64,000 bases of DNA from Thermococcus paralvinellae. Its GTDB lineage: Archaea; Methanobacteriota_B; Thermococci; Thermococcales; Thermococcaceae. Of this stretch, positions 43,451 through 52,415 are shown one piece after another. Numbering within the stretch: position 1 is the stretch's first letter; each line of letters opens with the position of its first letter. The DNA lies in the NCBI RefSeq assembly GCF_000517445.1, contig NZ_CP006965.1, forward strand, positions 248,001-312,000, given 5' to 3'. The notes below the pieces were generated by a model that saw only the letters and a program-made list of their open reading frames with translations, was not told where the DNA came from and made no database searches. The position numbers were made by a program, and so were the translations under genes.

Positions 43451-44941
43451 ATGAAAACTAAAGTCGCTATTATCGGTGCTGGAATTGTTGGTGCAAGCAT
43501 TGCCAGAGTTCTCAGCAGGTACGAGAATCTTGAAATTCATCTGATAGAAAAGGAAGCAGATGTTGGATGGGGAGTCAGCAAGGCAAATACAGCTTTAATC
43601 CATGGAGGTTACGATGATGATCCAGACAAATACCCAATGAGAGCAAAGCTGTGCATAAAAGGAAATCGCTTATGGCACCAATGGGTTAAGGAGCTTGAGA
43701 TTCCCCACATATGGAATGGAGCATTGATTGTTGCCCTTAAAGATGAGGACTTTGATGAGCTTGAGCGGTTATTAGAGAGAGGAAAGAGAAATGGCGTTCC
43801 AGAGATGAGAATAATCGATAGGGAGGAACTGTTTCATCTCGAACCCAATGTGAATCCAAACGCCTTGGGTGCTCTTTATGTTCCAATAGTTGGTCAGATA
43901 GGGCCAATACCAGCTGTAATTGCAATTGTTGAGAATGCTGTTGCTAACGGGGTAAAGGTTCACTTAGAGACAGAAGTTAGAGGGATAAAAGTAGAGAACG
44001 GGGAAGTTAAAGGTGTTGAGACAAACAATGGCTTCATTGAGGCTGATATTGTAATAAATGCTGCTGGTCTCTATGCTGATGAAATATCAAAGATGGCTGG
44101 AATTGATTACTTCGAAATTCATCCGAGAAAAGGTGAATACTGGATTTTTGATGAAGGAATTCCGGGTCCAAATCATGTTCTCTTTCCAACACCGACTCCA
44201 ATAAGCAAAGGTGTTGTTGTCACAACTGAAATTTCTGGTCATCTAATGATTGGGCCAAACGCTCAAGATTTGCCTAAGGACTACAAGGATGACACAAGCA
44301 CAACGAGGGGAGGTCTTGAAGAGGTCTGGCAAAAAGCTCAGGAAATCTGGCCGAATTTACCTCCGAGATGGAAGGTCATCAGGACTTTTGCTGGACTAAG
44401 ACCAGAACCCACTGGAGGGGACTTTATAATTAAGGCTGAGGAAGAAGTTCAAGGCTTCATAAATGTTGCCGGAATCCGCTCGCCTGGCTTAACTTCAGCC
44501 CCAGCAATCGGATACGAAGTTAGGGACATAATTGAGAGAGATTTGGGAATCAAGCTTAAGGAAAAGGAGAAGTGGAACCCATATCGCAAGGAAATCACTC
44601 ATTTCTTCATGCTTCAGCCCAATCAAATCAATGAACTCGTAAAGAAGAACCCAGCTTATGGCAGAATTGTCTGCCGCTGTAACAAAGTTAGCGAAGGAGA
44701 CGTTTTGGAGGCAATTGAGAGAATGAAGTTCATTGGAGTTAAAACGCCAAGCGTTGATTCAGTTAAGTTCAGAACAAAAGCCACAACAGGAACTTGTCAA
44801 GGCTCATTCTGTAAGGTAGTGATAATCAATCTGCTGGCTAGAGAATATGGTATCCTTCCATGGAAAGTTACCCTCAAAGGTAAAGGCAGCGAGATTGGTA
44901 TTGGGGATGTTAAAGTCCTCCTTAGGGGTGAGGCTCAATGA
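43451..44941 (+). CDS. glpA: glycerol-3-phosphate dehydrogenase, FAD subunit with BFD-like domain
   Basis: A 496-residue flavoprotein. FAD-binding GIVGASIARVLSRY is near the N-terminus, the DAO-fold body includes ALIHGGYDDD, and the C-terminus carries a BFD-like [2Fe-2S] domain with C-x-C (CRCNKVSEGD) and C-x4-C (TGTCQGSFC). It oxidises G3P to dihydroxyacetone phosphate. SD GGAGGTG. It heads a three-gene operon in which each start overlaps the previous stop by 4 bases. Confidence 0.93.
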   Translation: MKTKVAIIGAGIVGASIARVLSRYENLEIHLIEKEADVGWGVSKANTALIHGGYDDDPDKYPMRAKLCIKGNRLWHQWVKELEIPHIWNGALIVALKDEDFDELERLLERGKRNGVPEMRIIDREELFHLEPNVNPNALGALYVPIVGQIGPIPAVIAIVENAVANGVKVHLETEVRGIKVENGEVKGVETNNGFIEADIVINAAGLYADEISKMAGIDYFEIHPRKGEYWIFDEGIPGPNHVLFPTPTPISKGVVVTTEISGHLMIGPNAQDLPKDYKDDTSTTRGGLEEVWQKAQEIWPNLPPRWKVIRTFAGLRPEPTGGDFIIKAEEEVQGFINVAGIRSPGLTSAPAIGYEVRDIIERDLGIKLKEKEKWNPYRKEITHFFMLQPNQINELVKKNPAYGRIVCRCNKVSEGDVLEAIERMKFIGVKTPSVDSVKFRTKATTGTCQGSFCKVVIINLLAREYGILPWKVTLKGKGSEIGIGDVKVLLRGEAQ

Positions 44942-46191
44942 ATTCAACTATACTCCAGTACGATGTTGTCGTTATTGGCGGTGGTCCAGCGGGTTTGGCT
45001 GCTGCTGTTAAAGCTAAAGAGTATGGATTAAATGTCCTTCTCCTCGATGAGAACGATTATCTGGGCGGAATTTTGCCGCAGTGCATTCATCCGGGCTTTG
45101 GAATTCACTATTTCAGGGAAGAGCTTACTGGACCAGAGTTCTCCCACAGATTCATGCAGAGGGTTAAGGATCTTAAGATTGACTACTTTGTGAAGGCAAG
45201 AGTTCTTGAGATTAAGAACTATTCAGACTTGGAAAAGATTGTGGTGTTCACTTCACCTGAAGGTGCTTTTGAGGTGTGGACTAAGGCAATTATCTACGCC
45301 ACTGGAGCAAGGGAACGGCATGCATTTGAGATCGGCATTGTTGGAGATAGAGTGGCTGGGATTTATACGGCAGGAGAAGCTCAAACGCTCATGGACATTT
45401 ACGGTGTAATGCCGGGAAAAGAGGTTGTGATAGTTGGCTCTGGAGATGTTGGCTTGATAATGGCTCGCCGCTTTGCACTTGAAGGAGCGAAAGTCAAAGC
45501 AGTGATTGAGCTGATGCCCTATCCTGGGGGTTTGGCGAGAAATGTAATGATTCTGAGGGACTTCAGCATTCCACTATACTTGAGTCATAAAGTTGTTGAG
45601 GTCAGAGGAAAGAAGAGAGTGGAGAAAGTTAAGGTCATGAAGGTTGATGAAAATCTAAGAGAAATTCCAGGAACTGAGTTCTGGATCAAATGCGACACCA
45701 TGATAATTTCAGCCGGTTTAATTCCACAAGTGAAGCTCTTAACAGGCATAGGTGTTGAAATAGACCCGGCCACTGGAGGGCCTGTGGTTAATGACCTACT
45801 AGAAACCACAGTTCCAGGGATATTCGTTGCTGGGAATTCTTTGCTGATAAATGACTTGGTGGATTATGTTGCTGAGCAAGGTGAATTGGCTGCTTATGGA
45901 GCAAAGCTGTTCATTGAAAACGGGGGAATTCCAGCTGAAAAGTGGATAAAGCTTGAAAAAGGCAACAACATTCGCTTAGCTGTTCCTCACTACTTAAGCG
46001 GCAAGAGAGATGTTTACATTTATGCAAGAGTCAAAAAACCCATGGAAAATGTTGTACTTAACTTTCCAGAGATTGACAAGAAGATAAGGCTGCCTGTTGT
46101 AAGGCCCGCAGAGATGCTCAGAATTAGGCTTAGGAAAGAGGAGATAGCGAAAGCTAAGGACAAGATTACAATGGAGGTGATTCAGCAATGA
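44938..46191 (+). CDS. FAD/NAD(P)-binding oxidoreductase, G3P dehydrogenase partner
   Basis: A 417-residue two-dinucleotide-domain oxidoreductase: N-terminal FAD loop VVIGGGPAGLAAAVKA, a central NAD(P) loop VVIVGSGDVGLIMARR and ATGARERHAFE. A cysteine in LPQCIHPGFG is the only obvious redox residue. It probably accepts electrons from the GlpA-like subunit and passes them to a nicotinamide or membrane acceptor. Coupled to its neighbours by 4-base overlaps on both sides. Confidence 0.9.
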   Translation: MNSTILQYDVVVIGGGPAGLAAAVKAKEYGLNVLLLDENDYLGGILPQCIHPGFGIHYFREELTGPEFSHRFMQRVKDLKIDYFVKARVLEIKNYSDLEKIVVFTSPEGAFEVWTKAIIYATGARERHAFEIGIVGDRVAGIYTAGEAQTLMDIYGVMPGKEVVIVGSGDVGLIMARRFALEGAKVKAVIELMPYPGGLARNVMILRDFSIPLYLSHKVVEVRGKKRVEKVKVMKVDENLREIPGTEFWIKCDTMIISAGLIPQVKLLTGIGVEIDPATGGPVVNDLLETTVPGIFVAGNSLLINDLVDYVAEQGELAAYGAKLFIENGGIPAEKWIKLEKGNNIRLAVPHYLSGKRDVYIYARVKKPMENVVLNFPEIDKKIRLPVVRPAEMLRIRLRKEEIAKAKDKITMEVIQQ

Positions 46192-46559
46192 CAGTGGAGG
46201 TTTACAAGTTTACGTGCATCATTTGTCCCCTTAGCTGTGATATTGAAGTGGAAGTAGAGAACGGAGAGATTAAGGAAATCAAAGGCTACACATGTCCAAG
46301 AGGAAAAGAATGGGCTATCGAGGAGATTACAAATCCTAAACGTGTTGTCATGAGCGTAATTAAAGTCAAGAACGGCAACATGCCAACAGTTTCCGTAAAG
46401 ACAACCAAGCCAATTCCGAAAACAAAGATTCCAGAACTCATGAAGCTTTTGGCGGAGATTGAAGTTGAAGCACCGATAAAAGTTGGACAGATAATTCTTG
46501 AAAATCCTCTCGGCTTGGATACAAAAATAGTTGCAACGAGGGAGGTTGAGAAAGTTTAG
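46188..46559 (+). CDS. DUF1667 iron-sulfur protein of the G3P dehydrogenase operon
   Basis: A 123-residue protein with C10-x2-C13-x3-C17 and C36 (FTCIICPLSC, YTCPRG), a likely [4Fe-4S] site resembling the N-terminal cluster of molybdopterin oxidoreductases. DUF1667 proteins occur with GlpA-like and flavin oxidoreductase genes, as here, and probably form the third subunit for electron transfer. Its stop overlaps that of the convergent lipoprotein gene. Confidence 0.88.
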   Translation: MTVEVYKFTCIICPLSCDIEVEVENGEIKEIKGYTCPRGKEWAIEEITNPKRVVMSVIKVKNGNMPTVSVKTTKPIPKTKIPELMKLLAEIEVEAPIKVGQIILENPLGLDTKIVATREVEKV

Positions 46560-47287
46560 TTTTCTTTTTCCTTTGAAAATATTTCTTTGAATTTCCTATA
46601 GATTTCCTCAGAGAGCACTGAGGGTTCCTCTTCTGGAGCAAAACATCTGTAAAAGACTTTTATCTTCTCTTTGTTCCATGAATCTGCATCACATATGTGT
46701 GGACTTGTTCCCCATGTCCTTTTCTCATAGAGAATTTCTGCTGGTAGTTTATCTCTAACTCTAATTATTAGCGTTCTTTTTGTATGAGTGTACTTACCTT
46801 CTGAATCTTTCTCTGCAGTTATAATGCAGTATCCATCTTTCCATTCCGCTTTTGTAATGTTCCAAGAAGACAGCGCTTGTTTAACAAATTGGAGGGGATG
46901 AGTTAGGTATTCTCGGTATTCGCTGACATTAAAGACTTCTTTTGAAGAACTATCCTTGTATGGGTCATGAGAGTATTTGTAAACATAAATCTTGTCACCA
47001 TCCTTTATCACCTCAATCACTGTCCATGAATGTTGTCTCCATGAGATACTCTGTTTGTAGTAGTCATAAGGACCACAGTTCAAATAACCATAAATAAAGT
47101 ACGGCATAGTTCCCATTGGCCCCCACCATGTTTCCCCATGTATGATGTATTCGTATTTTGTCACGTTTTCAATAGAGGCTAGAACTGTTTCAGCGTTACA
47201 TTCTGCTTTTGGCGCTTTCCTAGCTTTGTAAACAAAAGAGAAAGACAAAAGTGTTAGCAAGAAAATAAGTATGAGAAGTCTTTTCAC
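46556..47287 (-). CDS. exported protein, last of a lipoprotein-like trio
   Basis: A 243-residue protein with an N-terminal signal or anchor (MKRLLILIFLLTLLSFSFVY) and no lipobox cysteine at the usual place. The mature part begins ETVLASIENVTKYEYIIHGE, the same opening pattern as its two upstream neighbours (ILxAIxNVxTYTYE), then diverges, with several tryptophans and cysteines. Start overlaps the preceding stop by 4 bases. Function unknown. Confidence 0.72.
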   Translation of the reverse strand: MKRLLILIFLLTLLSFSFVYKARKAPKAECNAETVLASIENVTKYEYIIHGETWWGPMGTMPYFIYGYLNCGPYDYYKQSISWRQHSWTVIEVIKDGDKIYVYKYSHDPYKDSSSKEVFNVSEYREYLTHPLQFVKQALSSWNITKAEWKDGYCIITAEKDSEGKYTHTKRTLIIRVRDKLPAEILYEKRTWGTSPHICDADSWNKEKIKVFYRCFAPEEEPSVLSEEIYRKFKEIFSKEKEN

Positions 47288-48111
47288 CCTTTCGCACCTT
47301 TAAGCTCTTTAGCCCATTCTGGAAGCTTGTATTCATATGTGAACCTTATGGTGTATTCTCCAGTGGCACTAATTGTTTCGTTTGAGTACAGATAGGTAAT
47401 CTTTGCATTGCTTTTCATAGTGAGCAAAAGAGGCCTTCCATTTTTGTCTACTAAGAGTACGCCAGCAATATTTTCCTTGACGAGCTTTCTCATCACATTG
47501 ATATAATCTTGGACTGCAGTTGAATTTGGATATGATGCCATTATACTTGGTGTTGAGATGTATTGTTTAGAAAGAACAAAATGGATCTCATAGCTACTTC
47601 CTTGTTTCTTTATTCCAGTGATGTTAGCATCTGAGAGTATGTCTTTTACGTTTAATAACTCATCTCTGCTCTCAATGAACTTATTCAATATTTCCTCTTT
47701 CGTTAAACCTGGATAGTACTGTTCATATGTTTTGTATAAATCGCTGAGAGTGAATACCCATGTGCCGTTTTGCAGCTTCCCATTTTGGTTGGTTTCCATT
47801 CTCACATAATTCTTTGAGCCGTCAAAATACTGGAGCATTCTTGTTTTGTAAAGTCCGCCATCTGTGTAAGTAGCTTTGATCTCTAAAAGCTCAAAGAACT
47901 GCTTTTCTTTTCTCTTGATGCCAGAATATATATAGACTTCCCTTGTTAATGAAGGGTACTTCATTACCATCTTTTTCTCATATGTGTAAGTATCGACATT
48001 GTCAATTGCCTGCAAAATTGTTTCTTTGGTCAGCGGTTTTGAGCTCTGGAGGCATCCTGAAAAGCTTATGGCCAGAATAATTATAACAAGCAGTCCAAGG
48101 AGTTTCTTCAT
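47284..48111 (-). CDS. lipoprotein of unknown function, paralogue
   Basis: A 275-residue protein with a lipobox (FSGCLQ, cysteine about 20) and the domain opening ETILQAIDNVDTYTYEKK. The fold is unrecognised but the periodic beta-strand pattern (EVYIYSGIKRKEKQF; YVRMETNQNG) recalls LolA/LppX-like lipid-binding beta sheets. Coupled to both neighbours by 4-base overlaps. Probably anchored on the outer face of the membrane. Confidence 0.75.
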   Translation of the reverse strand: MKKLLGLLVIIILAISFSGCLQSSKPLTKETILQAIDNVDTYTYEKKMVMKYPSLTREVYIYSGIKRKEKQFFELLEIKATYTDGGLYKTRMLQYFDGSKNYVRMETNQNGKLQNGTWVFTLSDLYKTYEQYYPGLTKEEILNKFIESRDELLNVKDILSDANITGIKKQGSSYEIHFVLSKQYISTPSIMASYPNSTAVQDYINVMRKLVKENIAGVLLVDKNGRPLLLTMKSNAKITYLYSNETISATGEYTIRFTYEYKLPEWAKELKGAKG

Positions 48112-48917
48112 TTTTTCTCAACCTCACTAATCCACTCTGGGAGTTGGTATTTATAGATGACGGTTACGTTATATTCAACATACCGTTCCACTGTAACATT
48201 TGCTGCTAGGTATGTCTCGATAATTGATTTTTTCATTTCAAACTTCACAGGTAGAGAATCGTTATTAACCCACACAATGCTTACAATGTTCTCTGTAACA
48301 TTCCTTCTTAGCATATTTATGTAATCCTGTATTACTTCAGAGTCCTCTGATTTTGTATCTAGAAATGTTGGAGCTTTCTCATAATATCTGACAAGCTCAA
48401 ATGTAATTTTGTAAAACGTTCCATCATTTTCAATTGATGTTATAGTTGCGTTTTCCAGCATTTTCTTCAAATTAGCCAGTGTATCTCTGGTTTTTATCAT
48501 TATCTCAATGAACTCTTCTTTGCTCATGTTTTTGGAGTATCTGCTCATATTTTTGTAAATTTCATCAATTGGAACTTTTCCCGTTCGGGTGGTATTTCTT
48601 TTCGAATCTTCAACTTTGAAATAAACATACGAGCCATCAAAATACTGCCACAGCTTAAAGGTGTAATTTTCATTTGTCATTTGGGTGAACTCAAAAAAGT
48701 GAAGAGTTTTTCTATCTATTCCAACAACGCCGTAGATATTGTAAGTTCTGTTCTGAGTGCTTCTTATTTCGCTAAACTCGTAGGTGTAAGCATTGACATT
48801 ATTAAGTGCACTTAGAATTGAACTCTTTGTTGGCTGTTGGGCCTGTTGGATGCAACCAGAAGCAATGGCAAGTGCCAATAGACTCACCAACATAAGAACA
48901 GCAAGTTTCTTTTTCAT
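48108..48917 (-). CDS. lipoprotein of unknown function, first of trio
   Basis: A 269-residue lipoprotein (lipobox ASGCIQ) opening with SSILSALNNVNAYTYEFSE, paralogous to the two genes that follow. It ends with a conserved pattern (VIYKYQLPEWISEVEKK) shared with its neighbour (FTYEYKLPEWAKEL). A TATA-like sequence AATATATTAA lies just upstream on the minus strand. LolA-like beta structure is a guess. Confidence 0.75.
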   Translation of the reverse strand: MKKKLAVLMLVSLLALAIASGCIQQAQQPTKSSILSALNNVNAYTYEFSEIRSTQNRTYNIYGVVGIDRKTLHFFEFTQMTNENYTFKLWQYFDGSYVYFKVEDSKRNTTRTGKVPIDEIYKNMSRYSKNMSKEEFIEIMIKTRDTLANLKKMLENATITSIENDGTFYKITFELVRYYEKAPTFLDTKSEDSEVIQDYINMLRRNVTENIVSIVWVNNDSLPVKFEMKKSIIETYLAANVTVERYVEYNVTVIYKYQLPEWISEVEKK

Positions 48918-48982
48918 GGCCTCACCAAAATATATTAAACTGCTGAGTTTGATAAGACTTTCGCTAGATAAAAGTAAACATG

Positions 48983-49198
48983 TTAAAGAGCCTCAAACTT
49001 CTGAAGGAATATTCTGAGGTCAGTCTTAAAAGGCTCTTGAGCTTTGGCTATTTTTTCTTCTAAGAGTTTTTTAAATTCTTTTTCATCGGCAGTCTTTTCT
49101 TTTAGCCCATTAATGGTCTCTTTCAGTTTATCAAAGTATTCCACGTAGGGTCTTGCTTCAAACAGGGCATCTTTAATTTTCTTTTCAAGCTCAGCCAT
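48983..49198 (-). CDS. small coiled-coil-like protein
   Basis: A 71-residue charged helical protein (MAELEKKIKDALFEARPYVE...). No family recognised. Its start overlaps the end of the PrsW-like gene by 8 bases and is preceded by GGAGGGAGGTATGG, so it is very probably translated. Could be an accessory to the protease. Confidence 0.7.
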   Translation of the reverse strand: MAELEKKIKDALFEARPYVEYFDKLKETINGLKEKTADEKEFKKLLEEKIAKAQEPFKTDLRIFLQKFEAL

Positions 49199-49907
49199 AC
49201 CTCCTCCCTCCTACAAACCAGTACCACCACTGCTTCTCTAGGTCTTCCTTCTGCCCGAGCATTACAAAGTATCTGATTAACGCCAAGTTCAGGAAGAGTA
49301 GCATTATGACGAGTATATAATACGCTGGAACAGCTATTGCAAGGAATGCATAGTAGTCCCATATGAAATGCAAGAAGATTGCAAGCGCAAAATAATTAGT
49401 TACGCTGTGGATTTTGCCTTCCGCCTTAAGTCCATATCCTACACCAACTATAGCACTCCACGTTGCGTGGGCTATTGGTGTTAAGAATGCCCTTGTTATA
49501 GTTGTTCCGACTCCATATCCAAGGCCGTATAGCAAATTCTCGGTGGCTGCAAAGCCTAATCCAGCAGCAACGCCATAAACAACGCCGTCCATTATTCCAT
49601 CCATCTGGCCTGCTTTGTAGGGCCATCTAATTGCTAGAGCTTTTGCTGGCTCCTCTACAATGCCAGCAGTTAAAGCTAGATAGAATGCTGTCGCTGGGAA
49701 GATAGTGTAACCAAAGTTTACTCTCCCTGGAGTTAAAATGCTCTCAATTATGAAAGCGACTATAACCGAGAGAGTACCTCCGAGTATAAATGTTCCTATT
49801 ACATATCTCTTTGGTTCTGGTTCGAATTTATCCTCATGATAAAAGTACCATAATAATGCCAATGCAGGAGCATAGGCGAAAAAGATTATTGTACTCAGCA
49901 CATCCAT
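49191..49907 (-). CDS. PrsW-family intramembrane metalloprotease
   Basis: A 238-residue polytopic protein with the PrsW motifs: YHEDKFEPEPK, GIVEEPAKALAI (paired glutamates), GLGFAATENLLYG, HATWSAIVG and HFIWDYYA, giving the glutamates and histidines of a membrane-embedded zinc site. PrsW cleaves membrane anti-sigma factors in Bacillus; the archaeal target is unknown. Co-transcribed with the small coiled-coil gene that follows. Confidence 0.87.
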   Translation of the reverse strand: MDVLSTIIFFAYAPALALLWYFYHEDKFEPEPKRYVIGTFILGGTLSVIVAFIIESILTPGRVNFGYTIFPATAFYLALTAGIVEEPAKALAIRWPYKAGQMDGIMDGVVYGVAAGLGFAATENLLYGLGYGVGTTITRAFLTPIAHATWSAIVGVGYGLKAEGKIHSVTNYFALAIFLHFIWDYYAFLAIAVPAYYILVIMLLFLNLALIRYFVMLGQKEDLEKQWWYWFVGGRRYG

Positions 49908-49940
49908 GTTATCACCAAATTGAATTCTGCTTTTGGGCTC

Positions 49941-50621
49941 TTAAATTTTCCTAAGAACGTTTTTTAACTGGTTCACAGTACTGAAGTTTAGGAGTTCATC
50001 TTCTAAAGGTACTATGACTTTTGCATTTTCAATGTTAAATTTCAGAAGGAATGGGGAAACAATTTCCCTTAGAATGTCATTCCCATAAGCCCATGGAGTA
50101 AAGGCCGGTAGAACAATAAGCTCATCACTTAGCAGAAAGATTGGAACTTTAATCAATGCTCCAACTTCATCTCTAAGCCTAATTGCGGGATGTTCATGCC
50201 CTATTATGAACCTGTTCCCCTCAACAAGCTTATGTCCATGAACTATTTTCCAGCCGCTGATTTCAATCTCATCAACAACCTCAACTCCAAGCTCTTTAAT
50301 CCATAATATCCCAATGTCATGATTACCTCTAATGACAACAATTTCCTTTACTAATGGAGAAATTTCCTCAAAAAATGCTCTTAACTCAAGATGCTCTCTC
50401 TTAAACGGAATAAATGAGTGCTTTAAATCGCCATTAATGATGAGTCTCTTTGGCTTTTCCTTCTGGAGCATGGCTCTTAATGAGCTTATCATTTCATGAA
50501 ATGCTTTTGGCAGGTATGCTCCCTCTCTAGCCAAGCTTTCCTCATACCCCAAGTGCAAATCTGAGATAATAAGATTATTTCCTATTTTCAACGCCTTATT
50601 TGGGAGAGGCTGGGGTCTCAT
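49941..50621 (-). CDS. metallophosphoesterase
   Basis: A 226-residue calcineurin-like phosphoesterase with all metal motifs: SDLHLGYE, NGDLKH, RGNHD, HGHKLV and GHEHP. It resembles the archaeal family encoded near DEAD/DEAH helicases (MJ0037-like), but no helicase gene lies here. Start ATG at 50621 (MRPQPLPNKALK); TATA GTTTAAAAATTG at about 50643-50654 predicts a leaderless message. Substrate unknown. Confidence 0.87.
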   Translation of the reverse strand: MRPQPLPNKALKIGNNLIISDLHLGYEESLAREGAYLPKAFHEMISSLRAMLQKEKPKRLIINGDLKHSFIPFKREHLELRAFFEEISPLVKEIVVIRGNHDIGILWIKELGVEVVDEIEISGWKIVHGHKLVEGNRFIIGHEHPAIRLRDEVGALIKVPIFLLSDELIVLPAFTPWAYGNDILREIVSPFLLKFNIENAKVIVPLEDELLNFSTVNQLKNVLRKI

Positions 50622-50721
50622 GATAAACAATAGATTGCTTCAATTTTTAAACCTATTGAATTTTGTTAGGTAAGCAAAACATTTTTAAGTTTGAACTCTG
50701 AATTGATATCAGGTGGGAAGT

Positions 50722-51000
50722 TTGGCATATATCGGATTTGCAAGGACACATTTTGGTCCCTACGAAACATATGAGAAGATTCTTGAAGAACTTAGAAAAA
50801 GAGGATTCAACATTTCTTTTTCCAAGCATCATTGGATGGGAGATGCTCCATTTGGTTTGATAATTGCAGATAGTGATAAAGGGAAAATAGCAGTTAGATG
50901 GGCGCTGGGGGATAGGTTTGAGCTTAAGCTGGAAGAAGTAAGCGATGAAGATTGGGATGAATTCATTGAGGACACTCTTGAGTATTTAAGCGGAGATTGA
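50722..51000 (+). CDS. small hypothetical protein
   Basis: A 92-residue acidic protein (AYIGFARTHFGPYETYEKIL..., HHWMGDAPFGLIIADSD) ending in an acidic helix. No family recognised. A TTG at 50722 with GGTGGGAA upstream is preferred over GTG at 50713, which lies inside that site. A TAAGTTTGAACTC TATA region lies upstream. Confidence 0.65.
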   Translation: MAYIGFARTHFGPYETYEKILEELRKRGFNISFSKHHWMGDAPFGLIIADSDKGKIAVRWALGDRFELKLEEVSDEDWDEFIEDTLEYLSGD

Positions 51001-51078
51001 ATTAAACTTATTGTTAAAGACGTTTGGTTTAGAAAATTCCTAAATCATTACTTTTTCTTTGCCAATTTGGTGGTTCTA

Positions 51079-51615
51079 ATGAAGCCGATATACCCTGAAG
51101 AACTCAAATACGGGCAAAAACCAAAGATGGTTGTAGTTTCATGTAGCGACTCAAGGATTCCTGGTGGAATAGTCTTTTCAGATTGGAAATTTGTTCCCGG
51201 CCAATACTTTGAAATAAGAAACGCTAGAAACTGCTATCTCCTCTCAAAAGAGTCATTCTTCTATGCAGTGGCTCACTTAAAAGTTGAGGAAGTTGCAATC
51301 GTTGGACACAACAACTGTGGAATGATGAAAGCTTTGATAAAAGGTAAAGACGATGTTCCAGAGATTCAAAATGTGATAGACCTCATAATAGGGAAAGTTT
51401 TTGGAGGAGATCTTCCAACAGATGAAGTTGATGAGTTGGCGAAAGAAAACGTGCACAGGCAAATAGAGCTCTTGCTCGAGGAGCCTTTGGTCAAGGAAAG
51501 ATATGAAAGCGGAGACTTAAAGCTCAAAGGCTACTACTATGATTTCAGCAAAGGTGTTCCAGAGCTTTATTTGATAAATGAAAACGGCAAGAAACTTAAC
51601 GAGAAAGTTTTCTAA
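51079..51615 (+). CDS. beta-carbonic anhydrase
   Basis: A 178-residue beta-class enzyme converting CO2 and bicarbonate. Zinc ligands C22, H77 and C80 (SCSDSR, GHNNCG) and the D24-R26 dyad are intact. The N-terminus is short: the CxDxR motif lies at residue 22, whereas longer family members carry an extra N-terminal helical region. SD TTTGGTGG. Converges with the HAD gene, sharing a 4-base stop overlap. Confidence 0.92.
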   Translation: MKPIYPEELKYGQKPKMVVVSCSDSRIPGGIVFSDWKFVPGQYFEIRNARNCYLLSKESFFYAVAHLKVEEVAIVGHNNCGMMKALIKGKDDVPEIQNVIDLIIGKVFGGDLPTDEVDELAKENVHRQIELLLEEPLVKERYESGDLKLKGYYYDFSKGVPELYLINENGKKLNEKVF

Positions 51616-52283
51616 ATTTTCCTTTCCTGCTTAATCCTTTCAATTACATCAAGTAAGCTCCACAAATCTCTGATCACATGAAGGTGGGGAGTCTGAGCTA
51701 AAATTTCCTCTTTCACGTATTTTGCAGTCATTGGGAAGTAATACCAAACATACTCTGTGTTCTCATCACCCCTTCCTATAAAGCGCCAAGGCTTATCATC
51801 AACCCAAATAAAAATTTCATCGCCATATTTTTCCCTTACAAGCCAAAAAGCTTCACAAAGACTTAACTCTTTTCCAAAGACTATTACATCATCAAACAAC
51901 TCATAGAAACCGCTCACTCTAAGGCGATATTCCTTCATACCGTCTATAAAGTCCTCAGCGGAGAATGAGATAACGATATGTCCATCTTCCTTCAGCTTCT
52001 TTAGGAGCTCCTTTGCACTGTCAAGTTCTTTTGTAAGCTTTGCTCTTTCCTCAAACCACGTTCTAAAGAATTTTGCTTTGAAGATAAATGGCTGCTTTAC
52101 TTTTCCACTGTGCTTTCCAAAGCTAGGCCTTTCAAGGTATTCCTCAATTTTTGTTAGGATCTTAGCCCAGAATCCTTTAAATGGGAGCCAGCGAAAGTGC
52201 TTTTCTAAAGCTTTTCTAAAGGCCTTTTCAATTACTGAATAGCTGTCAACTAATGTACCGTCGAAGTCAAATGCGACTATCAT
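51612..52283 (-). CDS. HAD-superfamily hydrolase
   Basis: A 223-residue HAD phosphatase: motif I DFDGTL with D6 and D8, motif II around HIVISFS, a lysine in the K(E) region, and motif III WVDDKPWRF. The cap is helical (C1-like). A phosphoglycolate phosphatase-like enzyme is possible; the substrate is not identifiable. ATG at 52283 after GCGGTGAGAA. Confidence 0.85.
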   Translation of the reverse strand: MIVAFDFDGTLVDSYSVIEKAFRKALEKHFRWLPFKGFWAKILTKIEEYLERPSFGKHSGKVKQPFIFKAKFFRTWFEERAKLTKELDSAKELLKKLKEDGHIVISFSAEDFIDGMKEYRLRVSGFYELFDDVIVFGKELSLCEAFWLVREKYGDEIFIWVDDKPWRFIGRGDENTEYVWYYFPMTAKYVKEEILAQTPHLHVIRDLWSLLDVIERIKQERKI

Positions 52284-52381
52284 ATTTCTCACCGCCTAAC
52301 GTATCATCTCATTAGCCATTAAAAGCTTATCTGCAAACATAACACTCCAAGGTATCACAAAGCATATATTCTATTGACGAC

Positions 52382-52390
52382 AAATATTTA
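52382..52390 (+). promoter_or_regulatory. TATA box of gcvPA
   Basis: AAATATTTA about 26-34 bases before the gcvPA start, predicting a very short leader. Confidence 0.5.
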
Positions 52391-52415
52391 GACGACCATC
52401 TAAAAGGTGATGCTT

